From: Lysobacter avium
Lineage (GTDB): Bacteria > Pseudomonadota > Gammaproteobacteria > Xanthomonadales > Xanthomonadaceae
Direction: 5' to 3'
Length of the DNA stretch: 64,000 nucleotides
NCBI RefSeq assembly: GCF_015209745.1
Contig: NZ_CP063657.1
Span: 2,790,001-2,854,000 of the forward strand
Under the pieces are notes generated by a model. It was not told the origin of the DNA. It searched no databases and worked only from the letters and a program-made list of their open reading frames with translations. Position numbers and translations under genes: made by a program. Position 1 is the first letter of the stretch. Each line of letters starts with the position of its first letter. This document shows positions 24,446 to 31,390 of this stretch, piece after piece.

Positions 24446-24805
24446 ATGAAAAGGATACTTCTACTTTTTCTCGCAGCCCTAGCATGTCCTGCTCAGGCGA
24501 TGGAGTTGTACTGTCAGGGAACAGCTTGGACAAATACGGGCCAGTCCATTGACGACAGTCGTTTACTCACGTTGGACAAAGACAAGGGCGAGATCACGGT
24601 CAGTACTTTTACCGGCATGGCTACTGGAAAGATCAAAGTAGACCCGCAACTCTACACGGGGTTTCTCCACTCTCAGACCGTCACGTACTGGTTTAATCTT
24701 GACCGCTACAGCGGTAGCTTTGTCCTTGTTACTACTCAGCAAGATGGCAGGCCAGGCCGTGGAGAGTTCAGTGGCACGTGCAAGCAGCGCTCGCAACAGT
24801 TTTGA
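24446..24805 (+). CDS. Cassette 9 exported protein, 119 aa
   Basis: ATG 24446. The classical signal peptide MKRILLLFLAALACPAQA is cleaved before MELYCQGTAW. The mature domain has two cysteines (YCQG and GTCKQR), probably a disulfide, and a Thr/Ser-rich beta pattern with SRLLTLDKDKGEITVS and TVTYWFNLDRYSGSFVL. The repeated strand pattern suggests a small beta-sandwich or barrel. Small periplasmic proteins of this shape are common in cassettes. No name is justified. Stop at 24803, seven bases before attC 9. Confidence 0.75.
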   Translation: MKRILLLFLAALACPAQAMELYCQGTAWTNTGQSIDDSRLLTLDKDKGEITVSTFTGMATGKIKVDPQLYTGFLHSQTVTYWFNLDRYSGSFVLVTTQQDGRPGRGEFSGTCKQRSQQF

Positions 24806-24811
24806 GTGCGC

Positions 24812-24871
24812 GCCTAACAATTCATTCAAGCCGACGCCGCTTCGCGGCGCGGCTTAATTCCGGCGTTAGCC
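24812..24871 (+). repeat. attC site 9 (60 bp)
   Basis: R'' GCCTAAC (24812-24818), R' GTTAGCC (24865-24871). Inner stem GACGCCGCTTCGCGGCGC. Confidence 0.92.
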
Positions 24872-24891
24872 GTCACACGAGGGATCGTCGT

Positions 24892-25437
24892 TTGCCTAGA
24901 TGGATATTTGCGCTATTACAGTTCTTGCCGCTTTCATTGTTTGCTGCCTATGCATTCTGGAACGGAGCACCTGATGAGCAGCGCTGGCGAGAGGCGTTCC
25001 AGATCGCCTCTATTGCTGCAGTGGCACAGCTCGCCCTTGTGTTGCCCCAGCCTCGCCCTGCCAATCGGCTCGTCTTGGCAGCGAATGTCTATCTCATGCT
25101 TGGCGGACTCGCCTTTTTGCTGCATCAATGGTGGTACTTGCGGCTCTACGACTCCTTAAGAGAGTCAGCCATCTTCATCATTATGCTGTGCGTCGGCATT
25201 GCAGCCACGCTCTTTACCAGCCCTGGATTCGCCGCAATTACGCACGCCCCACGCCATGTGGTGATGCGCGCTTCGATTTCGCTGCTCGTCGCGACCGCTT
25301 TGGCACTTGGCATATCCTTCGCTTTTCGCGGTGATCGCATTCTGGCCGCCGTCGTTCCCATCATCTGTCTGGCTGTCCTTCAGCGCGTCTTAGTTTCTCG
25401 GGCCGGTGGGCGTGGCTTGGTGGCAAGTGGCGGGTGA
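24892..25437 (+). CDS. Cassette 10 multi-pass membrane protein, 181 aa
   Basis: TTG 24892 with GAGGG eight bases upstream; the open frame upstream passes through attC 9 and is not coding. Five or six hydrophobic helices are visible, beginning RWIFALLQFLPLSLF, then IAAVAQLALVL, VYLMLGGLAFLLHQW, AIFIIMLCVGIAATLF, SLLVATALALGISF and ILAAVVPIICLAVL. Loops are short and charged. No transporter or enzyme signature was recognised. It is an inner-membrane protein of unknown role, the most hydrophobic product of the array. Confidence 0.68.
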   Translation: MPRWIFALLQFLPLSLFAAYAFWNGAPDEQRWREAFQIASIAAVAQLALVLPQPRPANRLVLAANVYLMLGGLAFLLHQWWYLRLYDSLRESAIFIIMLCVGIAATLFTSPGFAAITHAPRHVVMRASISLLVATALALGISFAFRGDRILAAVVPIICLAVLQRVLVSRAGGRGLVASGG

Positions 25438-25491
25438 ATTGACACAGCAAGTGCGACAAACGGGTGGATTCACACTACAAGTGCGACACGC

Positions 25492-25608
25492 GCCTAACTG
25501 GTCGTTCAAGCCGAACGCCCGAAGTCCCATTTCCAGGCGGACGCGTTGCTCAATTCCAGTCAACCTACGGTCTACGCACCGGGCGTCGGCTTAACTACGG
25601 TGTTAGCG
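25492..25608 (+). repeat. attC site 10 (117 bp)
   Basis: R'' GCCTAAC (25492-25498), R' GTTAGCG (25602-25608). 117-bp subfamily with CGAAGTCCCATTTCCAGGCG at its centre. The gap before it (25438-25491) has a short direct repeat AAGTGCGACA. Confidence 0.9.
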
Positions 25609-25616
25609 CCCATCAA

Positions 25617-26225
25617 ATGACACTAGCTCTCTTCGACTTCGACGGAACGATCACGACGAGAGAGACCATGCCGGACTTTCTAAGGTGCTCTATCTCCCCA
25701 GCGCGGCTTATCCTCGGGCAGCTCCTCTTGGCCCCTCTGATTGTCGGCTATAGGTTGGGGCTTGTCTCAGGCACATCTGTCCGTCGCGCCATCGTTCGCT
25801 TCGGCTACACCGGGACCACGGTTGCTGCACTCAGAGCGCACGGACAAGAGTTCGCTCGTAACTTTCTGCCCGCTACGGTTCGACCAGAGATGATGCACCG
25901 GATTTCTTGGCACAAAGCGCAAGGTCACAAGGTGGTGGTCGTATCCGGTGGCCTCGATACCTATCTAGCACCTTGGTGCCGCCAGCATGGCCTAGAGCTC
26001 ATCTGCTCCGCACTTCAAGAGCACGATGGAGTTCTGACTGGGCGCTATGTAGGAGAGCAATGCGTCCTGAAGGAAAAAGCGCGGCGTGTTCGTGAACGCT
26101 ACGATCTGGTGAACTTCAGCGAGATCTACGCCTATGGCGACACACCAGAGGACAAAGATCTCCTGAGTTTGGCGACACGTAGGTACTATTGCGGGAAAGA
26201 GGTCGGCGCGGTGGGTGGGCTCTAA
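25617..26225 (+). CDS. Cassette 11 HAD-superfamily phosphatase (IB, SerB-like)
   Basis: 202 residues. Motif I LFDFDGT (Asp7 nucleophile, Asp9) is at the N-terminus, followed by a helical cap. Motif II VVVSGGLDTYLAPW is near residue 103. Motif III with lysine is near residue 143, and the metal site YGDTPEDKDLL near residue 177 completes the set. Family members dephosphorylate small molecules such as phosphoserine, but the cap here is long and substrate unknown. ATG 25617, nine bases after attC 10. The stop TAA lies in the R'' of attC 11. Function cytoplasmic. Confidence 0.85.
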   Translation: MTLALFDFDGTITTRETMPDFLRCSISPARLILGQLLLAPLIVGYRLGLVSGTSVRRAIVRFGYTGTTVAALRAHGQEFARNFLPATVRPEMMHRISWHKAQGHKVVVVSGGLDTYLAPWCRQHGLELICSALQEHDGVLTGRYVGEQCVLKEKARRVRERYDLVNFSEIYAYGDTPEDKDLLSLATRRYYCGKEVGAVGGL

Positions 26226-26336
26226 CTGGTCGTTCAAGCCGAGCCCCCGAAGTCTCATTTCCAGGCAGAGTCGTAGTTGCATTCCCATCAGCATCCGGCC
26301 AACGCGTTGGGGGCCGGCTTAACTACGGTGTTAGCT
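26220..26336 (+). repeat. attC site 11 (117 bp)
   Basis: R'' CTCTAAC (26220-26226, overlapping the HAD stop codon), R' GTTAGCT (26330-26336). 117-bp subfamily, nearly identical to sites 1 and 12 in its centre. Confidence 0.92.
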
Positions 26337-26340
26337 TGCA

Positions 26341-26844
26341 ATGGCAGCAATATCGCAGTCCGACAAGAACGAGATCCTCCGCTTAGTCGGAGGCATCGTT
26401 CTGACGAGTCAAGACGTAGAGCGATATCTCAAGCATGTACTTCCCTACATCGGTAACGGCGAACTCAGCGTTAGCTCCCAAATCGCAAGGCATGAGAAGC
26501 TAAAAAAGCGCATGCTTGGCCTCCTTGTCGGGGAGCTCGTTGATTCATCGACCTCTGACTCCCTAGATTTCTCACAGCACATGGCAAGAATCGTGCACGA
26601 CAGGAATCAGGTCGTGCACCATTTCAACGAGACCTACGGTCAGCAGCTCAGCACGGGTAGCGCAGATGAGGTAAAGGCTTCGTTGCAGTCTGTGCTGGCC
26701 AATCTAACCAACCTAAAATCAGTCACGGAACAAATGATGGCAATCGTCCTCGAAGGCCTGCGGGACATAACTTTCGCCAATACGCCGGAACAGACTCAAA
26801 TGGCGGATCTTTGTGCCTCGTTCCGCCAACAAATTGCAAGCTAA
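26341..26844 (+). CDS. Cassette 12 HEPN-motif protein, 167 aa
   Basis: An all-helical protein. IVHDRNQVVHHF contains Arg88-Asn89 then His93, the RNxxxH signature of HEPN RNases. It lies between helices as in HEPN toxins and defence proteins. The C-terminal helix has LANLTNLKSVTEQMMAIV. No nucleotidyltransferase (MNT) partner lies beside it. ATG 26341 comes four bases after attC 11, and its stop overlaps attC 12. A solitary HEPN cassette product could be a toxin or an antiphage RNase. The motif is seen; activity is inferred. Confidence 0.65.
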   Translation: MAAISQSDKNEILRLVGGIVLTSQDVERYLKHVLPYIGNGELSVSSQIARHEKLKKRMLGLLVGELVDSSTSDSLDFSQHMARIVHDRNQVVHHFNETYGQQLSTGSADEVKASLQSVLANLTNLKSVTEQMMAIVLEGLRDITFANTPEQTQMADLCASFRQQIAS

Positions 26845-26955
26845 CAGTTCATTCAAGCCGAGCCCGCGAAGTCCAATTTCCAAGCAGAGCCGCAGTTCGA
26901 TCTCCATCAGTATCTGGCTCACGCGTTGCGGGCCGGCTTAATTCCGGTGTTAGGC
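26839..26955 (+). repeat. attC site 12 (117 bp)
   Basis: R'' AGCTAAC (26839-26845) matches the first bases TTAGCT of cassette 12. R' is GTTAGGC (26949-26955). 117-bp subfamily. Confidence 0.92.
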
Positions 26956-27281
26956 CTTGCTTCCCGCACTATTGTTGCCGGGTTCCAGGCGATCTGTAGC
27001 GCATCGCTTATCCGCAGCGTTTGCACCTCGCACGCGCGGTGCAGGCATCGGCAGTCAGCCCTGCAGCGCCTCGGCTTCGGACTGACGCTACTCTCCGCAA
27101 GATTCGACCGGCCGAGTCGGCTTCGGACAGGGCGCTGTGAGAGTTCTTGGCCGCGCGAGTCGCTGGTTTTTTGCTTCGGTCCCGGCAAGTGCCAGCCGCA
27201 GGCCAATCGGCCAGACTTGTTGTAGTGTTCGGCTCAGGGGTTGGGCTGTCGCAAGGTCGGGCGCAAGCTCGGAGTGCGGCG
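26956..27281 (+). other. Cassette 13 body, no convincing gene
   Basis: About 326 bp between attC 12 and attC 13. Open frames on both strands (26926-27225 forward, 26919-27206 reverse, 27088-27348 reverse) overlap attC sequence, lack ribosome sites and read as low-complexity Arg/Ser/Pro. The region is as GC-rich as a coding cassette but holds no evident product. It could be a decayed gene or carry a promoter or RNA. Confidence 0.5.
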
Positions 27282-27393
27282 GCCTAACAAATCGTTCAAG
27301 CCGAAGCCGCTTCGTTACGCAAAACACATGGCAGGTAAAGCTTGCCATGCGTTTCGCTCCACTACGCGTCTCGGCTTAACTCTGGCGTTAGGT
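27282..27393 (+). repeat. attC site 13 (112 bp)
   Basis: R'' GCCTAAC (27282-27288), R' GTTAGGT (27387-27393). 112-bp subfamily with the CATGGCAGGTAAAGCTTGCC central word shared with site 2. Confidence 0.92.
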
Positions 27394-27444
27394 GCATGCG
27401 ACGGGTTCGACGGATATGATTGTTCGATACAAAGGAGAAACATC

Positions 27445-27837
27445 ATGAAAGGCTTCGTACAGGACATTGAGAGTATTGCCGTTAAGAACGACGAGTTTCG
27501 TCAGGTGCTGTACACGGCGAAGAATTGCCAGCTTGTCATCATGGCATTAAAGCCCAACGAAGAGATTGGGGCGGAAGTTCACACGCTGGATCAGTTCTTT
27601 CGCGTGGAGGAAGGTGCCGGGGAAGCGATTCTTGACGGTGTCCGGACAGCGATCAAAGCCGGTTTTGGGATCATTGTTCCGGCCGGGGCAAACCACAACA
27701 TCATCAATACTGGAAACGCCCCCCTCAAGCTCTACACAATCTACGCGCCTCCCAATCACCGAGACGGCGTTATTCACCATACCCGCGAGGATGCGGAGGC
27801 TGACAACGAGCACTTTGACGGCAAGACGACGGAATGA
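27445..27837 (+). CDS. Cassette 14 cupin-domain protein, 130 aa
   Basis: ATG 27445 with AAAGGAGAAACATC upstream, a strong site. A single cupin barrel: EIGAEVHTLDQFFRVEEGAG carries motif 1 (His, then Glu in E-x6 to the Gly-rich turn). GIIVPAGANHNIINTG is motif 2 with its histidine. The HHTREDAEADNEHFDG tail may add metal ligands. Small cupins of this type bind a metal and may act as isomerases, dioxygenases or sensors. The specific reaction is unknown. About 53 bp separate its stop from attC 14. Confidence 0.85.
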   Translation: MKGFVQDIESIAVKNDEFRQVLYTAKNCQLVIMALKPNEEIGAEVHTLDQFFRVEEGAGEAILDGVRTAIKAGFGIIVPAGANHNIINTGNAPLKLYTIYAPPNHRDGVIHHTREDAEADNEHFDGKTTE

Positions 27838-27883
27838 CTTCTGGTCGACCGATGGCCCGGATGTTCTGTGTTGAGGAGCATGC

Positions 27884-27943
27884 GCCTAACAATTCATTCA
27901 AGCCGAACCCGCTTCGCGGGTCGGCTTAACTCAGGCGTTAGGC
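27884..27943 (+). repeat. attC site 14 (60 bp)
   Basis: R'' GCCTAAC (27884-27890), R' GTTAGGC (27937-27943). Inner stem GAACCCGCTTCGCGGGTC. Confidence 0.93.
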
Positions 27944-27959
27944 GCTTGTGGAGGTCTCA

Positions 27960-28802
27960 ATGCGATTCCTAGTTGTTGATTGCGAAACGACGGGGCTCGA
28001 AGATGTCGATGAGCCCATCACAATCGGCGCGATCTTGTGCGATTTTTCCGCGTCTAGAGATGGCGAGGTGATCGAGACGTATTACTCGGAGCAGCAGCCA
28101 TCACGCCCAATCTCAATCCAGGCGATGGCAACGCACGGCATTTATGATGAAGACTTGGCGGGAAAAGCCTTCGACCTAGCACGTTTTAACCAGCTAGTGG
28201 AAAGCGCTGACGTGATAATTGCTCACAACGCCCGCTTTGATGCAAGAATGCTTTTCAAAGTTTCGCCTCAAATTATTGGCAAGAACTGGCGCTGTACGTT
28301 TAATCAAATTACCTATCCAAGCGAACTCAATCGAGAGAGTCTCGATTATTTATGCCTTCAATGCAAAGTGGAGCGCCGCAATCCACATAATGCACTCAAT
28401 GACTGCGAAAGTTTGCTCGGCGTCCTAAACACAAGGCTCGGAAAGACCAAGCGGAGTAACACTCATCTCGGCCGAGTCCTTGCAGAACCAGAGTGGCGAG
28501 TGTTCTCGCGGCGAAATCCAATGCTACGGCTCGAGAGCACCGACGGGATTGTTTTTTCGGAGATAAATGAGCCGCGTATACTCGAATGCGCTGAGACCTC
28601 GCCTATACAACTATGGACCAAAGATCACTTGGACTTTGTGGTCGGCTACTTCCGCTACGGCCATTATCACGGAAGACAAGGCGAGCTCTTTCGGTTTAGA
28701 AAAGTGGATAACCCGCACATCGCTTGCGCTACGGACGAGGCTCTGGACTACATGGTCAAGAAGTTCACTGACGCGTCTGTGATTATCGGGCCAAGCGGCT
28801 AA
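27960..28802 (+). CDS. Cassette 15 DEDDh exonuclease (DnaQ/RNase T-like), 280 aa
   Basis: ATG 27960 preceded by GGAGGTCTCA. The N-terminal exonuclease domain begins MRFLVVDCETTGLED (Asp-x-Glu, motif I). AHNARFDARML is motif II with its Asp, and HNALNDCESLLG is motif III with His and Asp. Around 100 residues after residue 180 form a separate domain, with RVFSRRNPMLRL then FRYGHYHGRQGELFRF, of unknown role. The architecture is unlike DNA polymerase III epsilon. Such nucleases occur in repair and phage-defence contexts, but no partner is evident here. Confidence 0.83.
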   Translation: MRFLVVDCETTGLEDVDEPITIGAILCDFSASRDGEVIETYYSEQQPSRPISIQAMATHGIYDEDLAGKAFDLARFNQLVESADVIIAHNARFDARMLFKVSPQIIGKNWRCTFNQITYPSELNRESLDYLCLQCKVERRNPHNALNDCESLLGVLNTRLGKTKRSNTHLGRVLAEPEWRVFSRRNPMLRLESTDGIVFSEINEPRILECAETSPIQLWTKDHLDFVVGYFRYGHYHGRQGELFRFRKVDNPHIACATDEALDYMVKKFTDASVIIGPSG

Positions 28803-28856
28803 CAATTCGTTCAAGCCGATGCCGCTTCGCAGCACGGCTTAACTCAGGTGTTAGGC
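28797..28856 (+). repeat. attC site 15 (60 bp)
   Basis: R'' GGCTAAC (28797-28803, overlapping the exonuclease stop), R' GTTAGGC (28850-28856). Inner stem GATGCCGCTTCGCAGCAC. Like site 4 it has the CTCAGGTGTTA junction that the IS110 target loop would match with one wobble. Confidence 0.92.
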
Positions 28857-28866
28857 AGCAAGAACA

Positions 28867-29052
28867 ATGAGGATCGCTGCGATGGAAATTCAGCAATTTC
28901 AAAATCGAGTTAGTGAATACATCAAGTCTCATCCACATGAAGTGGGCTTCTTATGTTTCTTTGCGGCATTCGCACTCGTTTGGGTGCAGGCAGATAACAT
29001 TGGGGCTTTCATCCGTGGCTTCTTTGATGGCGTTTATGATGCAGGTCATTAG
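28867..29052 (+). CDS. Cassette 16 small membrane-anchored protein, 61 aa
   Basis: An ATG at 28867 gives 61 residues; the next in-frame ATG at 28882 follows GAGGATC by seven bases and may be the real start (56 aa). The sequence has a soluble N-terminus (MEIQQFQNRVSEYIKSH), then one membrane helix GFLCFFAAFALVWV, and a short C-terminus FIRGFFDGVYDAGH. No family recognised. The single helix suggests a small inner-membrane regulator or subunit. 14 bases after attC 15. Confidence 0.62.
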   Translation: MRIAAMEIQQFQNRVSEYIKSHPHEVGFLCFFAAFALVWVQADNIGAFIRGFFDGVYDAGH

Positions 29053-29070
29053 TAAGAGCTAGTTCTTGCT

Positions 29071-29130
29071 GCCTCACCATTCATTCAAGCCGGCGCCACT
29101 TCGTGGCGCGGCTTAACTCAAGTGTTAGGC
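29071..29130 (+). repeat. attC site 16 (60 bp, diverged R'')
   Basis: R'' reads GCCTCAC (29071-29077) instead of GCCTAAC, R' GTTAGGC (29124-29130). Inner stem GGCGCCACTTCGTGGCGC. Confidence 0.88.
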
Positions 29131-29154
29131 CGCTAAGACAAGGAATCGAGTCAT

Positions 29155-29571
29155 ATGGAAGAATCTCGCGCTGACGCAATCGCTCGAGCCATCCTGCAGC
29201 CAGACCTCAAGGCCCGAGAAGAACTCCGGCGCAAGAGGGCTAAAGAGGCGTCGTGGCTCGTTGAGAAGCGCAAGGTTGCTTGGCTGGCGCTCATTGGCTT
29301 CGCAGTCGGTGCCGCTGCTGCCATCTACGGTGGGGAACGCTTCACCAATGGCGCACTGTGGGGATCCTTGAGCGGTGGAGCTATTGGTTGGCTGTGGATC
29401 GGGTGGCGTAGCTGGCGGGGCGGGCCTAACAAGTCGTTCAAGTGGAACCCCGAAGTCCCATCTTCAGACAGAACTGTTCTTCCATTTCCGCCAATCTTTG
29501 GACTACTCGTCGGCGGTCGGCTTAAATACGGCGTTAGGTGCGTTACTGCACCGCAAGGAGGCATGGAGTGA
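29155..29571 (+). CDS. Cassette 17 membrane protein whose frame reads through attC 17, 138 aa
   Basis: ATG 29155, 24 bases after attC 16. The first half is a charged helix (EELRRKRAKEASWLVEKRK), then hydrophobic VAWLALIGFAVGAAAA and ALWGSLSGGAIGWLWIGW. The last 50 residues are encoded by attC 17 itself, with the frame ending at a stop at 29569-29571, so the coding region is 3'-extended across the recombination site and slightly overlaps the next cassette gene. Either the cassette tail has lost its stop or this is a fusion product. Function unknown. Confidence 0.6.
   Translation: MEESRADAIARAILQPDLKAREELRRKRAKEASWLVEKRKVAWLALIGFAVGAAAAIYGGERFTNGALWGSLSGGAIGWLWIGWRSWRGGPNKSFKWNPEVPSSDRTVLPFPPIFGLLVGGRLKYGVRCVTAPQGGME
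29424..29539 (+). repeat. attC site 17 (116 bp, diverged)
   Basis: R'' GCCTAAC (29424-29430), R' GTTAGGT (29533-29539). Related to the 117-bp subfamily but with altered arms (TTCAAGTGGAAC instead of TTCAAGCCGAAC), so pairing is imperfect. Confidence 0.85.
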
Positions 29572-29888
29572 AACTGACAGACTCGGAAATTCGCCACTTC
29601 AAGAATGTACTGTGGGGCACCCGCTTCTGGGCGTGGTTCCGCTGGGTTCTGTTGGGTGTTCTGGGCTACACCGCCGTCGCGCACTTCAGCGGCTGGAAAC
29701 CGATGACCCGTCCTGACTGGCTGGTTGCCGGAGCGCTTTACATGCTTGTCGCTTGGCCAGGCCTGTGTCGAACCTACGTATTTCACACGCTTCGCCGCGT
29801 TGTGGCGGAGGACCCGGAGGCACGGGCACAGCTTGCTGCGGCTGGCGTTAAGGAGTTCGCGCCTGGCACACCAGCGGGGCGCGCCTGA
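29568..29888 (+). CDS. Cassette 18 membrane protein, 106 aa
   Basis: GTG 29568 preceded by AAGGAG seven bases upstream; earlier in-frame codons are in attC 17. The N-terminus VKLTDSEIRHFKNVLW is amphipathic. Then two helices (FRWVLLGVLGYTAVAHF, WLVAGALYMLVAWPGLC) and a basic-acidic soluble tail follow (RRVVAEDPEARAQLAA). The stop overlaps the degenerate attC 18. Probably a small two-helix inner-membrane protein. No family named. Confidence 0.65.
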   Translation: MKLTDSEIRHFKNVLWGTRFWAWFRWVLLGVLGYTAVAHFSGWKPMTRPDWLVAGALYMLVAWPGLCRTYVFHTLRRVVAEDPEARAQLAAAGVKEFAPGTPAGRA

Positions 29889-29968
29889 CAATCCGTTCAA
29901 ACAGATGGGGCAGTTCCTGCCAAAGCGGGGTTGGGGCGTCGCAGGAAGTCCAACCTGTGTTATTAGGC
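29883..29968 (+). repeat. attC site 18 (degenerate, 86 bp, end of array)
   Basis: R'' reads GCCTGAC (29883-29889) and R' reads ATTAGGC (29962-29968), each one base away from consensus. The inner arms AAACAGATGG and CCTGTGTTA are poorly complementary. This is likely a decayed last attC. The gene at 29994 could be a cassette whose own attC has been lost, or ordinary chromosome. Confidence 0.6.
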
Positions 29969-29993
29969 CCTATCTCATCAACAAGGAACCGTT

Positions 29994-30383
29994 ATGAAGA
30001 ACCTGATTACCGTTGCTTTGCTCTGCATGTCGTCGGTTGTTGTCGCCAACCCCAGCGCCCCGGCTCAGGCTGACCTGTGGACCAACGCTCGCCCCGACGT
30101 GCAGGTTTCAGTTGTCCGCGGCAAGGCGATGGACACCTATGAGCTCTCCGCATCTATTTCTGATTTGCGTACGGGACAGGTGCTGTCGGAGCCAAAGCTC
30201 ATCGCGACGCCAGGGAAACCAGCACAGGTCCAGGTTGGTGCGACCGGCGCCGATGGCATGATCAGCGTGGAGTTCACCGTGACCGTAGCCGACTCGGGAG
30301 ACACGGCGACCTACTCGTCTCAGGTCAAAGACAACGGCGTTGCAATCAGCTCGCAAAGCTTCACGCTTGCGGTAACGCGTTGA
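29994..30383 (+). CDS. Exported protein, 129 aa (last array gene or first flanking gene)
   Basis: ATG 29994 with AAGGAACC upstream. The signal peptide MKNLITVALLCMSSVVVA is cleaved before NPSAPAQ. The mature domain is Thr/Ser/Val-rich with SVVRGKAMDTYELSASISDL and FTVTVADSGDTATYSSQVKD, a repeated beta pattern like a small Ig-like or pilin-type domain. No cysteine or lipobox. Family unknown. It lies 25 bp after the degenerate attC 18 and has no attC behind it, so whether it is a cassette is unclear. Confidence 0.7.
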   Translation: MKNLITVALLCMSSVVVANPSAPAQADLWTNARPDVQVSVVRGKAMDTYELSASISDLRTGQVLSEPKLIATPGKPAQVQVGATGADGMISVEFTVTVADSGDTATYSSQVKDNGVAISSQSFTLAVTR

Positions 30384-31039
30384 TTTCACTGTCAGGACAG
30401 GAGTCTTCAAACGCGCTGGCCAAGAAAGTGGTGCATGGCCGAGTCAATGACCGCCGTCACTCTGGATGGGTTCGACCGGCTGGGATCGCTGGCTGTAGCT
30501 GAAAGCCGATGCGCGAGTTAGACCTCGCATACGTGCACCAGAGATGCCGGCCGTTCCCATTGTTTTCGAATCGAGCGAGTCGGAACAACCGGCCGCTGCT
30601 CTGGACCTGCGTCTCCCAGAGCACCCGCTCCCTGCCGGACGACGACCGATGGAGCGCCGCAGTGCGCTCGCGGATCCCCATTTGAACCGCCTGAATCTGA
30701 GTTTCCAGGACCGCTCGGTCGGCGGAACGATGCAACGCATGGTCAGGCCGGAATCTGTAAAGATCTTCGCAACGCGCTGACGTCTGGCATCGGCGACGCC
30801 GCCGTGGTTGTGAACACCATGAAACAGCATGGATGTCGTGTTTAGCCCAAGCCATCAAACCGAGCTTGCGTGAGGCTGATCGGTTGCCGCTTGTTCCAGC
30901 CTGATGACAACTTGGTCACGATCGATCTGGTCTTATGCCGGCGCACCACGTCCGTCAGCCGCTTGCCATTCCGGCCAAGTTGGGTGCGTTGGATTGATCC
31001 CACCCCGGCGGCGCCACCGTCCAGATCGAGAGGTTCACG
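30384..31039. other. 656-bp gap with no supported gene
   Basis: Neither strand has a frame with a ribosome site and coherent composition. Forward 30544-30780 and reverse 30444-30830 and 30842-31327 are Arg/Ser/Pro-rich and overlap each other. The stretch marks the right border between the integron and the catabolic genes. The end includes a ribosome site for the next gene (GAGAGGTTC before 31040). I see no repeat, tRNA or transposase remnant. Confidence 0.55.
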
Positions 31040-31378
31040 ATGAAGATTCTTGCCCCCGCCGCCTTTGCGTCCGTTTTGCTGATGTCCGCGTGCGTGACGT
31101 CGCCACAGTCCCCGGCCGATTCCAGCGCGCAGAGCTACCGCTGCGAAAGTGGCCAGACGATTACCGCCAGCTACCCCACCACCGACTCGGCGACCGTGCA
31201 GTACAAGGGCAACAGCCACACCATGGCGATTGCCGTTTCCGCCAGCGGCGCACGCTACCTGGGCGGCGAGATGGAGTGGTGGACCAAGGGCTCCGGCACT
31301 GGGTCGGAAGGCACGCTGTTCCGGCACATGCCCGACAACACCACCGGCGAGGTCATCGAGACCTGCACCGCCATCTGA
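31040..31378 (+). CDS. MliC-like lysozyme-inhibitor lipoprotein, 112 aa
   Basis: The signal sequence MKILAPAAFASVLLMSAC has a lipobox (Cys18). The mature domain has YRCESGQTITASYPTTDSAT, then VQYKGNSHTMAIAVSASGARY, GEMEWWTKGSGTGSEGTLF and ETCTAI. This is the small beta-barrel with one disulfide typical of membrane-bound lysozyme inhibitors of c-type lysozyme (MliC/PliC). The family blocks host or competitor lysozyme in the periplasm. Start 31040 preceded by GAGAGG. It is convergent with the FAD oxidase gene 12 bp later. Confidence 0.8.
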   Translation: MKILAPAAFASVLLMSACVTSPQSPADSSAQSYRCESGQTITASYPTTDSATVQYKGNSHTMAIAVSASGARYLGGEMEWWTKGSGTGSEGTLFRHMPDNTTGEVIETCTAI

Positions 31379-31390
31379 TCCAGACCGGGT

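Noticed and set aside
30544..30780. 78-codon plus-strand frame in the border gap
   Set aside because: No ribosome site, low-complexity sequence, overlapped by similar frames on the other strand.
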